Assembly: GCF_003856975.1 (NCBI RefSeq) | Contig: NZ_CP033107.1 | Coordinates: 4,018,090 to 4,082,089 of the forward strand | Origin: Plantibacter sp. PA-3-X8 | GTDB taxonomy: Bacteria; Actinomycetota; Actinomycetes; Actinomycetales; Microbacteriaceae | Direction: 5' to 3' | Length of the DNA stretch: 64,000 bases | Shown here: positions 24,936 through 33,860 of the stretch, one piece after another | Numbering within the stretch: position 1 is the first letter of the stretch | Layout of the letters: each line of letters opens with the position of its first letter | The notes under the pieces: generated by a model | Databases searched by the model: none | What the model was told of the DNA's origin: nothing | Seen by the model: the letters and a program-made list of their open reading frames with translations, nothing else | Program-made: the position numbers and the translations under genes

Positions 24936-26027
24936 GTGCAGGCGCTTCCCGAACCACTCGACATGAGTGCGCTCACCCGGCCGCTTCCCCGACACGAGGT
25001 TCACGAGCAGTGGCGAGCCTTCGCCAGGGAGGACCCCGGCGCCCGCGATCGCATCGGGCGAGTCCGACGGCTCACCACCACCCTCGGCGCGATCGGCGGA
25101 CTGTTCGGCATCTTCTTCTTCGGCCTGGTCGGCCTGCTCGCCTACGCTCAAGGCGGCAGGAACGCGGGAGGGATCGCCTTCGGCATGGGCACGCTCGTGG
25201 TGGTCATGATCCTCCTCGCCGTGATCCTCGTCCGCATGACGATCCGGGTCTGGTCGCGTAGGACCCTGCGGCGCACACACCTCCGCCTCGCCAGCTTCGC
25301 CGAGGCCAACGGGTTCGACTACCGCGTCGGTCCCATCGCCCTCCAGCGCGACATGCCCTGGCGGAGCCGCGGGTCGGTGAACCTCCATCGAGTCCTCCGG
25401 AGCCGGGAGCCGCGCGGCATCGAGATCGCCGACTACGAGGTCATCGGCAACCGCAAGAACCTCGCGGCCCCCTTCGGTGGCTACTGCGCACTCCGGATGC
25501 CCGTCGCCCTCCCCCACATCCTGCTCCGCGCCCAGGACGGCCGCCGCCGAGGGATGACTGGCGCCGGCGCCCCGGCCGATGCGCAGCGGCTCAGCCTCGA
25601 GGGCGGGTTCGACCGCCACTTCCAGCTGTACTGCCCGGTCGGCTACGAGGCCGATGCCCTCTATCTGTTCACGCCCGACGTGATGGCGCGACTGCTCGAC
25701 CACGTGCGCGGCTTCGACGTGGAGATCGTCGACGACTGGCTCCTGCTCGTGACCAGCGACGATCTCGTCACGACGAAGGTCGACGATTGGCAGGACATCG
25801 CCGCCGCTGTCGACGCTGTGGACGACCGCGTCGAACGCTGGGCACGGTGGCGGGAGACCCGAGGTGACCGGCGAAGCGCCAAGACGGACGAGTCGGCCTC
25901 GACCGCGGCGGCCGGCCGCGTCAGCACCCGTGGTCGGCGCCTCAGCGTCCGGATGAGCGTCGACGACATCCTCATGTGGAGCGCGCTCGGGCTGTTCGTC
26001 GTCGGCACGATCATCGGGCTCCGGTAG
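24936..26027 (+). CDS. Hypothetical membrane protein
   Basis: This protein of about 363 residues has two adjacent membrane segments (about 48-71 and 79-99), a cytosolic or soluble middle of about 240 residues and a last segment at the C-terminus (DDILMWSALGLFVVGTIIGL). The middle resembles proteins annotated DUF3137-like in actinobacteria in having a bulky beta-rich domain, but I cannot confirm that. The GTG at 24936 has GGAGG just before it; an ATG at 24963 is an alternative. It starts 37 bases after the fucosidase and may be read through, but has no functional link I can see. Confidence 0.7.
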   Translation: MQALPEPLDMSALTRPLPRHEVHEQWRAFAREDPGARDRIGRVRRLTTTLGAIGGLFGIFFFGLVGLLAYAQGGRNAGGIAFGMGTLVVVMILLAVILVRMTIRVWSRRTLRRTHLRLASFAEANGFDYRVGPIALQRDMPWRSRGSVNLHRVLRSREPRGIEIADYEVIGNRKNLAAPFGGYCALRMPVALPHILLRAQDGRRRGMTGAGAPADAQRLSLEGGFDRHFQLYCPVGYEADALYLFTPDVMARLLDHVRGFDVEIVDDWLLLVTSDDLVTTKVDDWQDIAAAVDAVDDRVERWARWRETRGDRRSAKTDESASTAAAGRVSTRGRRLSVRMSVDDILMWSALGLFVVGTIIGLR

Positions 26028-26057
26028 CGCGCTCGAACGCTCCCGAACCGATCCTGG

Positions 26058-26378
26058 TCAGTCGCCGTACTCGTCGAGGAAGGTGTCCGACTCGGCATCG
26101 AGCGCACATCCCTCGGCGGCGGCCTCGGCCGGGGTGCGGTCGCCGGCGTCGACGATGCGGCTCGACTGCTCCTCGATGCACCGTTCCATCGCCCGCTCGG
26201 CGGCCGCTGGGTCGGCGGCGGTGAACCCGCCGGTCGCTGCGACGATCGCGAGGACCGCTCCGACGCCGGCGACGAGGACGGTCCCACCGATCGCGAGCTT
26301 CCACCCGAGCCTCGTCGGCTCGGCCGTCCCCTCGTCGCCCGGCTCGTGCTGCTCCGTCTGCGTGAACACATCCGTCAT
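26058..26378 (-). CDS. Small single-pass membrane protein, unknown
   Basis: This 106-residue protein has an acidic N-terminus, one membrane segment (about residues 27-50, LAIGGTVLVAGVGAVLAIVAATGGF) and an outside tail with two cysteines (MERCIEEQ and EGCALDAES) spaced 24 apart that could form a disulfide. There is no recognisable domain. It is convergent with the hypothetical membrane gene at 24936 and lies downstream of, but far from, the arabinose operon. Confidence 0.6.
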   Translation of the reverse strand: MTDVFTQTEQHEPGDEGTAEPTRLGWKLAIGGTVLVAGVGAVLAIVAATGGFTAADPAAAERAMERCIEEQSSRIVDAGDRTPAEAAAEGCALDAESDTFLDEYGD

Positions 26379-26474
26379 CGGTCGACCCCCGTCGCTCAGC
26401 GCACCACCCCCGGCACGTCGCCCCAGGCTAGCAAGCGCCGTCGTCGCACCGCACGATCGACGACACCACGACGC

Positions 26475-26510
26475 GAGACGGCCTCCCGCCGGTGGGCGGG
26501 AGGCCGTCTC
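26475..26510 (-). terminator. Strong hairpin terminator of the arabinose operon
   Basis: GAGACGGCCTCCCGCC (26475-26490) is perfectly complementary to 26495-26510, a 16-base stem with a four-base loop. It starts 19 bases after the araA stop (26529), so it probably ends the araB-araD-araA transcript. Confidence 0.75.
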
Positions 26511-26528
26511 GATCGGATCGTCCCGGGG

Positions 26529-28046
26529 CTAGAACCCCTGGGCGAGTCGGTAGTACGCGTTGTTCCAGCGCACCTCGCGCTGGAAGTCGCGCGTCGTGGT
26601 CGACTCGTCGATCACGAGGAGCTCGGTCTTGGCGATCTCCGCGAAGTCGGCGAACACCTCGACCCCCACGGCGGTCGACATGACGGTGTGGTGCGCGGCG
26701 CCGGCGGTCAGCCAAGCGGCGGCAGACGTCGCGAAGTCCGGAGCCGGCTTCCACACGGCGCGCCCGACGGGCAGCTTCGGCAGGGCCTCGATGGGCTGGA
26801 CGACCTCGACGACGTTCGCCGTCAGCCGGAAGCGGTCGCGCATGTCACTCATCGCGACGACCACGGCGGGGCCGGAGTCGGCCGTGAAGACCAGGCGCAC
26901 CGGGTCCTCCTTGCCGCCGATGCCGAGCGGGTGCACCTCGAGGGTGGCACGAGCCGAAGAGAGCGTCGGGCTGACCTCGAGCATGTGCGCCCCGAGGATG
27001 AGCTCGTTGCCGGGCTCCATGTGGTACGTGTAGTCCTCCATGAGCGACGCGCCACCGGGGAGGCCGGCACCCATGACGGACGCGGCGCGCACGAGGACGG
27101 CGGTCTTCCAGTCGCCTTCCGCACCGAAGCCGTAGCCGTCGGCCATGAGGCGCTGGACGGCGAGGCCCGGCAGCTGACGCAGCTCACCGAGGTCTTCGAA
27201 GCTCGTCGTGAACGCGGCGAAGTCGCCGGCCTCGAGGAAGGAGCGCAGGCCCAGCTCGATCGCGGCACCGTAGCGGAGCGACTCGTGCCGCTCGCCACCC
27301 TTGCGCAGCTCGGGGACGACGTCGTACAGCTCCTCGTACTCGGCGACGAGCGCGTCGATGTCGGCGTCCGTCGACGCGTGCACGGCCTCGGCCAGCTCGT
27401 TGACGCTCCACGTGTTGACCTGCACTCCGAAGCGCAGCTCGGCCTCGGTCTTGTCGCCCTCGGTGACGGCGACGTAGCGCATGTTGTCGCCGAAGCGCGC
27501 GAGCTTGAGCTCGTGCGTGGCCGCCCAACCCGCAGCGGCGCGCTGCCAGGTGCCGACCTCACGCTGAACGCGCGGGTCGGAGACGTGGCCGACGACCGTC
27601 TTGCGGGCGACGCCCAGACGCGTCTGGATGTACCCGAACTCGCGGTCGCCGTGCGCGGCCTGGTTGAGGTTCATGAAGTCGAAGTCGATCTCCGACCACG
27701 GCAGCTCGACGTTCGCCTGCGTGTGGAGGTGGAGCAGCGGCTTCTGCAGCGCGTCAAGCCCGGCGATCCACATCTTGGCCGGGCTGAAGGTGTGCATCCA
27801 GGTGACGAGACCGATGACGCTGTCGTCGGCGTTCGCGTCGAGCATCGCGCGACGGATCGACTCGGAGTCCTTGAGGACGGGCTTCCACTCGATCCGCACG
27901 GGGACGTCGGCGGCGGCGCCGAGCTCGGCGGCGATGGCCTGGGACTGCTCGGCGACCTGACGGAGGGTCTCCTCGCCGTAGAGGTTCTGGCTGCCGGTGA
28001 GGAACCAGACGGTGTAGTGGTCGAGCGTGGTGGTGGGCTTCGGCAT
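26529..28046 (-). CDS. araA: L-arabinose isomerase
   Basis: This 505-residue enzyme interconverts L-arabinose and L-ribulose, the first step of bacterial arabinose use. Landmarks are [11 protein letters not shown] at the N-terminus, [42 protein letters not shown] and GAAHHT, which supply the conserved Glu and His ligands of the Mn site. Length equals that of the known enzymes. It is the last gene of araB-araD-araA, 115 bases after araD with a hairpin (28073-28137) between, which may uncouple its expression. L-arabinose comes from GH51 cleavage or import. Confidence 0.97.
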   Translation of the reverse strand: MPKPTTTLDHYTVWFLTGSQNLYGEETLRQVAEQSQAIAAELGAAADVPVRIEWKPVLKDSESIRRAMLDANADDSVIGLVTWMHTFSPAKMWIAGLDALQKPLLHLHTQANVELPWSEIDFDFMNLNQAAHGDREFGYIQTRLGVARKTVVGHVSDPRVQREVGTWQRAAAGWAATHELKLARFGDNMRYVAVTEGDKTEAELRFGVQVNTWSVNELAEAVHASTDADIDALVAEYEELYDVVPELRKGGERHESLRYGAAIELGLRSFLEAGDFAAFTTSFEDLGELRQLPGLAVQRLMADGYGFGAEGDWKTAVLVRAASVMGAGLPGGASLMEDYTYHMEPGNELILGAHMLEVSPTLSSARATLEVHPLGIGGKEDPVRLVFTADSGPAVVVAMSDMRDRFRLTANVVEVVQPIEALPKLPVGRAVWKPAPDFATSAAAWLTAGAAHHTVMSTAVGVEVFADFAEIAKTELLVIDESTTTRDFQREVRWNNAYYRLAQGF

Positions 28047-28072
28047 GGGTGGGTTCTTTCTTGAGGTCGTTT

Positions 28073-28137
28073 CGGTCCCTGAGCCTGTCGAAGGGCGGGA
28101 CCGTGGTGGGGTGGCCCTGCGACAAGCGCAGGGACCG
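28073..28137. repeat. Imperfect hairpin of the CCCTGAGCCTGTCGAAGG type, araD-araA spacer
   Basis: The 24-base arms at 28073-28096 and 28114-28137 pair with three mismatches. This is the element family also seen at 35441-35484 and 54029-54358, with the core CTGAGCCTGTCGAA. As an RNA hairpin it could stabilise or attenuate the downstream araA message. Confidence 0.7.
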
Positions 28138-28161
28138 GGATCGGACCGGAGGTCAGTCGGG

Positions 28162-28869
28162 TTAGAGCGCGCCCTGCGGCGCCTGGCCGTAGACGTTCTG
28201 GTAGCGGTCGAAGAGGGCGTCGATCGCCTCGGTCGGCATGGGCTTCGGCTCGCCGAGCTGACGCGAGATGTGCACGGTGCGGGCGACGTCCTCGACCATG
28301 ACCGCGGCCTTCACGGCGTCGCGGGCGTCCTTCCCGATCGTGAACGGGCCGTGGTTCTGCATGAGCACCGCGCGCGACCGGTGACCGGTGAGCGTCTCGA
28401 CGATGCCGCGTCCGATCGAGTCGTCGCCGATGATCGAGAACGGACCGATCGGGACCTCCCCGCCGAACTCGTCGGCCATCGCCGTGATGACGCACGGGAT
28501 GGGCTCGGCGCGTGCCGCCCAGGCCACCGCGTAGGTGGAGTGGGTGTGAACGACGCCGCCGACCTCGGGCATATGCCGGTAGACGTATGCGTGTGCCGCG
28601 GTGTCGCTCGACGGCGACCGCTCAGCACCGGGCGTGCCCGGGATGACGTTGCCGTCGAGGTCGCAGAGGATCATGTTCTCGGGCGCGAGGTCGTCGTAGT
28701 CGACGCCGGAGGGCTTGATGACGAAGAGGTCGGCTCCCGGCACCCGACCGGAGACGTTGCCGCCGGTCCAGATGACGAGCCCGTACCGGACGAGCTCCCC
28801 GTGCAGCTTGGCGACGTCGGACCGGACGCGCGCGATCGCGACCTCGATCTCGGGCGAGTAGGTGTTCAC
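28162..28869 (-). CDS. araD: L-ribulose-5-phosphate 4-epimerase
   Basis: This 235-residue class II aldolase-family zinc enzyme converts L-ribulose 5-phosphate to D-xylulose 5-phosphate, feeding the pentose phosphate pathway. Visible landmarks are [22 protein letters not shown], the zinc-ligand stretch VVHTHSTYA and NHGPFTIGK. The ATG overlaps the araB stop (ATGA, 28866-28869), giving coupled translation. The assignment is supported by family motifs and by the araB/araA neighbours. Confidence 0.96.
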   Translation of the reverse strand: MNTYSPEIEVAIARVRSDVAKLHGELVRYGLVIWTGGNVSGRVPGADLFVIKPSGVDYDDLAPENMILCDLDGNVIPGTPGAERSPSSDTAAHAYVYRHMPEVGGVVHTHSTYAVAWAARAEPIPCVITAMADEFGGEVPIGPFSIIGDDSIGRGIVETLTGHRSRAVLMQNHGPFTIGKDARDAVKAAVMVEDVARTVHISRQLGEPKPMPTEAIDALFDRYQNVYGQAPQGAL

Positions 28870-30635
28870 GCGGTTGCTCCTTCGAGGGCGGTGGTCTCGG
28901 TGTCGGTCGGCAGGCTGTCGACGCCGCCACCGAGGGCGGCTCGGCGGATGCGCTTCAGGCGCTTCATGACGTCGTTGGCGCCACGACCGAAGTAGTCGTG
29001 GAGCGTCGCGTACTCCGCGTAGAGCAGGTCATACGCGTCGGCCGCGGCCTCGTTCGGCGTGTAGACGGCGCGGTTCACCTTGCCCATCGCGGCACTGGCG
29101 GCCGGGACGTCCGGGTAGGCACCCGCGGCGACGGCGGCGTGGATGGCCGAGCCGAGCGCCGGCCCCTGGTCGCTCGCGGTGATCGAGATCGGCAGGCGCA
29201 GGATGTCGGAGTACGTCTGCATGAGGAAGGGGTTCCGCTGCAGACCGCCGGCGACGATGAACTCGGTGACGGGTACGCCCGAGGCGTTGAACGTCTCGAC
29301 GATCTTCCGGGTGCCGAACGCGGTCGCCTCGAACAATGCGCGGTAGACCTCCTCGGTGCGGGTCGTGAGTGTCAGGCCGAGGACCGTGCCGGAGAGCTCG
29401 TGGTCGACGAGGACCGAGCGGTTGCCCGAGTGCCAGTCGAGGGCGACGAGCCCGTGCGCGCCGACGGGCTGGTCCTGGATGAGCGAGGTGAGGTACTCGT
29501 GGATGCTGACACCACGCGCCGCAGCCTCCTCGGTGTACCGGGCGGGGACCTGGTTCGCGACGTACCAGGCGAAGATGTCGCCGACGCCCGACTGCCCGGC
29601 CTCGTAGCCGTAGAGGCCGGCGATGATACCGCCGTCGACGACGCCGCACATGCCCGGGACCTCGCGGAGGACGTCGCCGTTCATGACGTGGCAGGTGGAG
29701 GTGCCCATGATCGCGACCATCTGGCCGGGCGAGACGGCCTGCGCCGCGGGTGCTGCGACGTGCGCGTCGACGTTCCCGACCGCGACCGCGATGCCCTCGC
29801 GGAGACCGGTCCACGCTGCGGCCTCGGCCGACAGGGTGCCGGCGGCGGCGCCCAGTTCACCGATCTCGTGCGCGACCTTGTCGTCGGCGAACCGCTCGAA
29901 CGCGGGGTTGAGCGCCGCGAGGAACTCGTGGCTCGGGTAGGCACCGTCCTGGTAGATGCCCTTGTAGCCGGCGGTGCAGGCGTTCCGCACGTAGGTGCCG
30001 GTGAGCTGCCAGATGATCCAGTCGGCCGCCTCGACCCAGTGGTCCATGCGCTCGTAGAGTTCGGGGTCCTCCTCGAGGAGCTGGAGTCCCTTGGCGAACT
30101 CCCACTCGCTCGAGATGAGGCCGCCGTACCGCGGCAGCCAGGACTCGCCTCGCTCGGCGGCGAGCTCGTTGATGCGGTCCGCCTGCGGCTGCGCGGAGTG
30201 GTGCTTCCACAGCTTCACATAGGCGTGCGGGCGGTCGGCGTACTCGGGCAGCTCGTTGAGCGGCGTCCCGTCGGCGATGACGGGGACCATCGTGCAGGCG
30301 GTGAAGTCGGTGCCGATGCCGATGACGGCGGCGGGGTCGATCCCGGCGGCCTCGACGGCGCGCGGCACGGCGGACTGCATGACGGCGACGTAGTCGGCCG
30401 GCACCTGCAGCGCCCAGTCGGGCGGCAGCGCGGCGCCGGTCGAGGCGAGCTCGCGATCCATGACGGCGTGCGGGTAGTCGAGTACCGCCGACCCGAGTTC
30501 GGCGCCGTCGGACACACGCACGACGACGGCTCGGCCGGACAGCGTGCCGAAGTCGACACCGATCGTGTAGGTCTCTGCGTGCGTGGCTGTCGCCTGCTCG
30601 GGGGCGCTGGCGGCCGGGTTCTGCTCGGTGTTCAC
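28866..30635 (-). CDS. araB: L-ribulokinase
   Basis: This 589-residue FGGY-family kinase phosphorylates L-ribulose at position 5 with ATP. The N-terminal phosphate-binding segment TIGVDFGTLSGRAVVV, VIGIGTDFTACTMVPV, and the C-terminal AGGLQRNPFLMQTYSDIL nucleotide-binding motif are typical of AraB, whose length is about 560-590. It is the first gene of the arabinose operon. A perfect 12-base operator (30747-30758) lies 112 bases upstream. Its stop overlaps the araD start. Confidence 0.96.
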   Translation of the reverse strand: MNTEQNPAASAPEQATATHAETYTIGVDFGTLSGRAVVVRVSDGAELGSAVLDYPHAVMDRELASTGAALPPDWALQVPADYVAVMQSAVPRAVEAAGIDPAAVIGIGTDFTACTMVPVIADGTPLNELPEYADRPHAYVKLWKHHSAQPQADRINELAAERGESWLPRYGGLISSEWEFAKGLQLLEEDPELYERMDHWVEAADWIIWQLTGTYVRNACTAGYKGIYQDGAYPSHEFLAALNPAFERFADDKVAHEIGELGAAAGTLSAEAAAWTGLREGIAVAVGNVDAHVAAPAAQAVSPGQMVAIMGTSTCHVMNGDVLREVPGMCGVVDGGIIAGLYGYEAGQSGVGDIFAWYVANQVPARYTEEAAARGVSIHEYLTSLIQDQPVGAHGLVALDWHSGNRSVLVDHELSGTVLGLTLTTRTEEVYRALFEATAFGTRKIVETFNASGVPVTEFIVAGGLQRNPFLMQTYSDILRLPISITASDQGPALGSAIHAAVAAGAYPDVPAASAAMGKVNRAVYTPNEAAADAYDLLYAEYATLHDYFGRGANDVMKRLKRIRRAALGGGVDSLPTDTETTALEGATA

Positions 30636-30746
30636 CGGTGGGACTCCTTCGTCGATCTGGTGCTCGGTTGATTCGCGATGCTGTGGTGCAAGCGGGTGGG
30701 GGCCGATGCTCGGCCGGGTGGATCAGGGCTGGGCCGCGCTCCAGTG

Positions 30747-30758
30747 TACAACGTTGTA
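30747..30758. promoter_or_regulatory. LacI-type operator upstream of araB
   Basis: TACAACGTTGTA is a perfect palindrome with the same AACGTT core as the sites at 8999-9029 and 10154-10165. TATACA, a plausible leftward -10 box, overlaps it. Binding would block transcription of araB-araD-araA. Confidence 0.75.
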
Positions 30759-30796
30759 TATTGCCGTGGCCATGGACAGGGCGATGCGATCTCGAC

Positions 30797-32533
30797 TCAT
30801 GCGAGACCGCCCATCGCCTCGATGACGGCGCGGGTGTCGAGCGGCTCGGAATCCGGCGCGTCAGCAGCGCCGACGGTCCCCACGATCCGGCCCGCGCGGA
30901 CGGCGACGACCCGGTCGCAGACGGCCGCGAGCGCCGCCGGGTCCTCGCTCGAGACGACGACCGCCCGGCCGGACGCCCCGAGTGATCGGATCAGGGCGCA
31001 CCGCTCAGCCCGCCGGCGTCCGTCCTCGGAGCCGGGGGCGCCCGCCGGACCGAACGGTTCGGCGAGCAGCACGGCGCGCGCCCCGGTGTCCGCGATGATC
31101 CGGAGTGACTCGGTGAACTGGTCGGCGTCCGGTCCGCGGTGCACGCCGGGGAGCGCGGCGACCAGGCCGCTCGGCACGGTGGTCGCCCGGTAGTCGCGGC
31201 GCGGGTCGGCCACACCGAGCCTGACCATCCTCGTGAGGGCGTCCGGGGAGACGCTCGACGGCACCCCGCCGAGGAAGGAGAGGTCGAAGCGGATCGGGTG
31301 CTCGGTCGTGTACAGGACCCCCGCGGCGCGCGCCAGATCCGTCGTCGAGACGTCGACCACCGCACCGTCGAGCACCACCGAACCACAGGTCCGTGCGCCG
31401 TACGACCGGCCGAAGACGCTCAACAGCACCTCCCCGGCACCGGAGTCGGGCGGACCGAACAGCCCGAGCACCTCCCCCGGCGCGCAGGTGAAGGACAGGT
31501 CGTCGACGACGTTCCGCTCGGGGTCCGCCGGGTGGCTCGCGGTCCAGTGTTCGACGGCGAGGCCGGCAGCCGTCACCGAGGACGCGATCGACGAGGCACG
31601 CTCCGACGTCGATGAACCGGCGGCAAGCGGACGGAACGCGTCGACGCCGCCCACCCCGGCCGCCAACGCGGCGACCACCTCGCGTTCACCGTCCACGGCC
31701 GACAGCTGGATCGGGGGCGACGGGTCACCACCGACGGCGATCACGGTCGCGGCCGATGCGACGCTCGCCAGCCCGGTCACGGCCCCGGTCGCGAGCAGGA
31801 CACCGGGTGCGGGGTCGGCGGTTCGAGGAGCTCGGGCCACCTCGACCATCGCCTGCCGCCAACGCTCGGCCTCGTCCGCTCGGAGTGCGGGGCCACTGTC
31901 GTCGATCACGATGAGCGACGCCTCCGCGGCGACCGCCCTGGCGAGCTCCACGAGCCGACGCTCCACGACCGACAGGGCACCGGCGGAGTCCGTGGGTGAC
32001 CGGTCGAGCCCGACGACGCCCAGGGCGCGGTGGATCCGCTCGGCATCGCTCTGCCTCAAGGACATCCGGTCGGCGACCCGTCCTCGGAGGAGCCGCATGA
32101 CCGCCTCCCGCAGTCCCACCCCACGCTCGGACCCGAGCAGCACGTTCTCACCGATGGTCTGCGACCAGCTGATGGCCTGCCCGGCCGTCACGACGGCCAC
32201 CCCGGAGGCACTCGACGCGGCACGGGACGACAACCGCGCCGGCCTGCCGTCGACGAGCACCGTCTCGGAACCGGACACCCTGGCCGCGCCGCGCGGTCCG
32301 GTGGACGTCCCGGACAACCGCGCGATCAGGTGCCGGAGGACCGGCACCGGTCCGAGCACGGCGTGCACCGTACCGAAGGGCACCTCGAGCAGCGGCCGGC
32401 CGTCCCGCCGGATCGCGAGCGCCGTCGGCGGGACCGACGAGGAGTCGGGCTCAGCGGTCGCTTCGCCACCACGCACGGAGGCGAGGGCACCGGCCAGGTC
32501 GCCGGTGCTCTCGCCTCCGTGGTGGATGTCCAT
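30797..32533 (-). CDS. Degenerate paralogue of MmsA (pseudo-ATPase), tandem ABC domains
   Basis: This 578-residue protein aligns end to end with the MmsA ATPase at 33861 (for example VEHWTASHPADPER versus [14 protein letters not shown], and LSVFGRSYGARTCG versus [14 protein letters not shown]). Every ATPase motif I can locate is altered. Domain 1 has GPVPVLRHL (residues 61-69) instead of GENGAGKST, a signature region GALSVVERRLVEL, IVIDDSGPAL at Walker B and VLLATGA at the H-loop. Domain 2 has GPPDSGAGE for GLMGAGRTE and LLAEPFGPAG for LILDEPTRG. The reading frame is intact. It lies 41 bases after mmsB on the same strand, with no clear ribosome-binding site. It is probably a regulator of or scaffold for the transporter, or is decaying. 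Confidence 0.75.
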   Translation of the reverse strand: MDIHHGGESTGDLAGALASVRGGEATAEPDSSSVPPTALAIRRDGRPLLEVPFGTVHAVLGPVPVLRHLIARLSGTSTGPRGAARVSGSETVLVDGRPARLSSRAASSASGVAVVTAGQAISWSQTIGENVLLGSERGVGLREAVMRLLRGRVADRMSLRQSDAERIHRALGVVGLDRSPTDSAGALSVVERRLVELARAVAAEASLIVIDDSGPALRADEAERWRQAMVEVARAPRTADPAPGVLLATGAVTGLASVASAATVIAVGGDPSPPIQLSAVDGEREVVAALAAGVGGVDAFRPLAAGSSTSERASSIASSVTAAGLAVEHWTASHPADPERNVVDDLSFTCAPGEVLGLFGPPDSGAGEVLLSVFGRSYGARTCGSVVLDGAVVDVSTTDLARAAGVLYTTEHPIRFDLSFLGGVPSSVSPDALTRMVRLGVADPRRDYRATTVPSGLVAALPGVHRGPDADQFTESLRIIADTGARAVLLAEPFGPAGAPGSEDGRRRAERCALIRSLGASGRAVVVSSEDPAALAAVCDRVVAVRAGRIVGTVGAADAPDSEPLDTRAVIEAMGGLA

Positions 32534-32574
32534 GCGTCGGATCGATCCGGGTTCCGCGGTCGCGGACCTCGGGA

Positions 32575-33828
32575 TCAGCGTCCGCCGCTGCGGCGCTTGT
32601 TGTAGACGTCGAACGCGACGGCCAGCAGCAGCACGAGGCCCTTGACGGCCTGCTGCCACTCGATGCCGAGGCCGATGATCGACATACCGTTGTTCAGCAC
32701 ACCGATGATGAGACCACCGATGATCGCGCCGCCGATGGTACCGACGCCACCCTGCACCGCGGCTCCACCGATGAAGGCCGCGGAGATCGCCTCGAGTTCG
32801 AAGCCGTCACCGGCCTTCGGACCGGCGAGGTTCAGGCGGGCCGTGAAGATGAGGCCGGCGAGCGCCGCGAGGAAGCCCATGTTGACGAACAGGAAGAAGT
32901 CGACCTTGCGGGTCTTGATGCCGGACAGCTCCGCGGCGTGACGGTTGCCACCGATCGCGTAGATGTGGCGGCCGAAGACCGAGCGGTTCATGACGATGCC
33001 GTAGACGAGCACGAGGACGGCCAGCACGATGAGCGTGACCGGGATGCCCTTGTACGCGGCGAGGGCGTACACGAAGAAGCCGATGCCCGCGATGATGAGC
33101 ACGAGCTTGGCGACGAACCACGGGAACGGCTCGGTGTCCTGGCCGTACTTCTGACGGCCGAGGCGCGTGCGGACCTGCTGCACGACGAGGCCGACGACGG
33201 CGATGACGCCGATGCCGAGCGTCAGCGGGTCGATCGGGAAGTCGCCGAACACGTCGTTCAGGAAGCCGTTGCCGAGCGCGCGGTACTCCGCCGGGAAGGA
33301 ACCGATGTTGGCGTTGCCGAGCACCACGAGCGCGAGGCCGCGGAAGATGAGCATGCCGGCCAGCGTCACGATGAACGCCGGGATCCCGACGTAGGCGATC
33401 CAGAAGCCCTGCCAGACACCGACGAGCGCGCCGATGGCGAGCGACAGGATGATCGCGATCCACCACGGCATCTGCATCTGCACGGCGAACACACCGGAGA
33501 CCGCACCGACGAAGGCAGCGACGGAACCGACCGACAGGTCGATGTGGCCGGCGATGATGACCATCACCATGCCGATCGCGAGGACGAGGATGTACCCGTT
33601 CTGCACGATCAGGTTGGAGATGTTCTGCGGCCGCAGCAGGATGCCGTCGGTGATGACGGCGAAGAACACGACGACGAGCAGGAGGGCGATGAAGATGCCG
33701 TTCTTGCCGAGGTCGCTGAGGATGTGGGTCAGCCAGCTCGTGAAGCGGTTGGTGGCCGGGTTGACGAGGCCGCCGGCGGCGGTGCCGTCGCCTGCCGGGA
33801 CGGTGGGTTTGGTGTCCAGATCGGACAT
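32575..33828 (-). CDS. mmsB: Multiple monosaccharide ABC transporter permease
   Basis: This 417-residue integral-membrane permease of the ribose/galactose (CUT2, GguB) type has about ten predicted segments and IDLSVGSVAAFVGAVSG plus AAFIGGAAVQGGVGTIGGAIIGGL near the end. It forms the channel for ChvE-captured monosaccharides such as arabinose, xylose, galactose or glucose. It follows mmsA by 32 bases. Family length is about 400. It is the usual partner of MmsA and ChvE. Confidence 0.94.
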   Translation of the reverse strand: MSDLDTKPTVPAGDGTAAGGLVNPATNRFTSWLTHILSDLGKNGIFIALLLVVVFFAVITDGILLRPQNISNLIVQNGYILVLAIGMVMVIIAGHIDLSVGSVAAFVGAVSGVFAVQMQMPWWIAIILSLAIGALVGVWQGFWIAYVGIPAFIVTLAGMLIFRGLALVVLGNANIGSFPAEYRALGNGFLNDVFGDFPIDPLTLGIGVIAVVGLVVQQVRTRLGRQKYGQDTEPFPWFVAKLVLIIAGIGFFVYALAAYKGIPVTLIVLAVLVLVYGIVMNRSVFGRHIYAIGGNRHAAELSGIKTRKVDFFLFVNMGFLAALAGLIFTARLNLAGPKAGDGFELEAISAAFIGGAAVQGGVGTIGGAIIGGLIIGVLNNGMSIIGLGIEWQQAVKGLVLLLAVAFDVYNKRRSGGR

Positions 33829-33860
33829 TGCGGTTCTCCTTCGATCCGTCCGCGCCCGCG

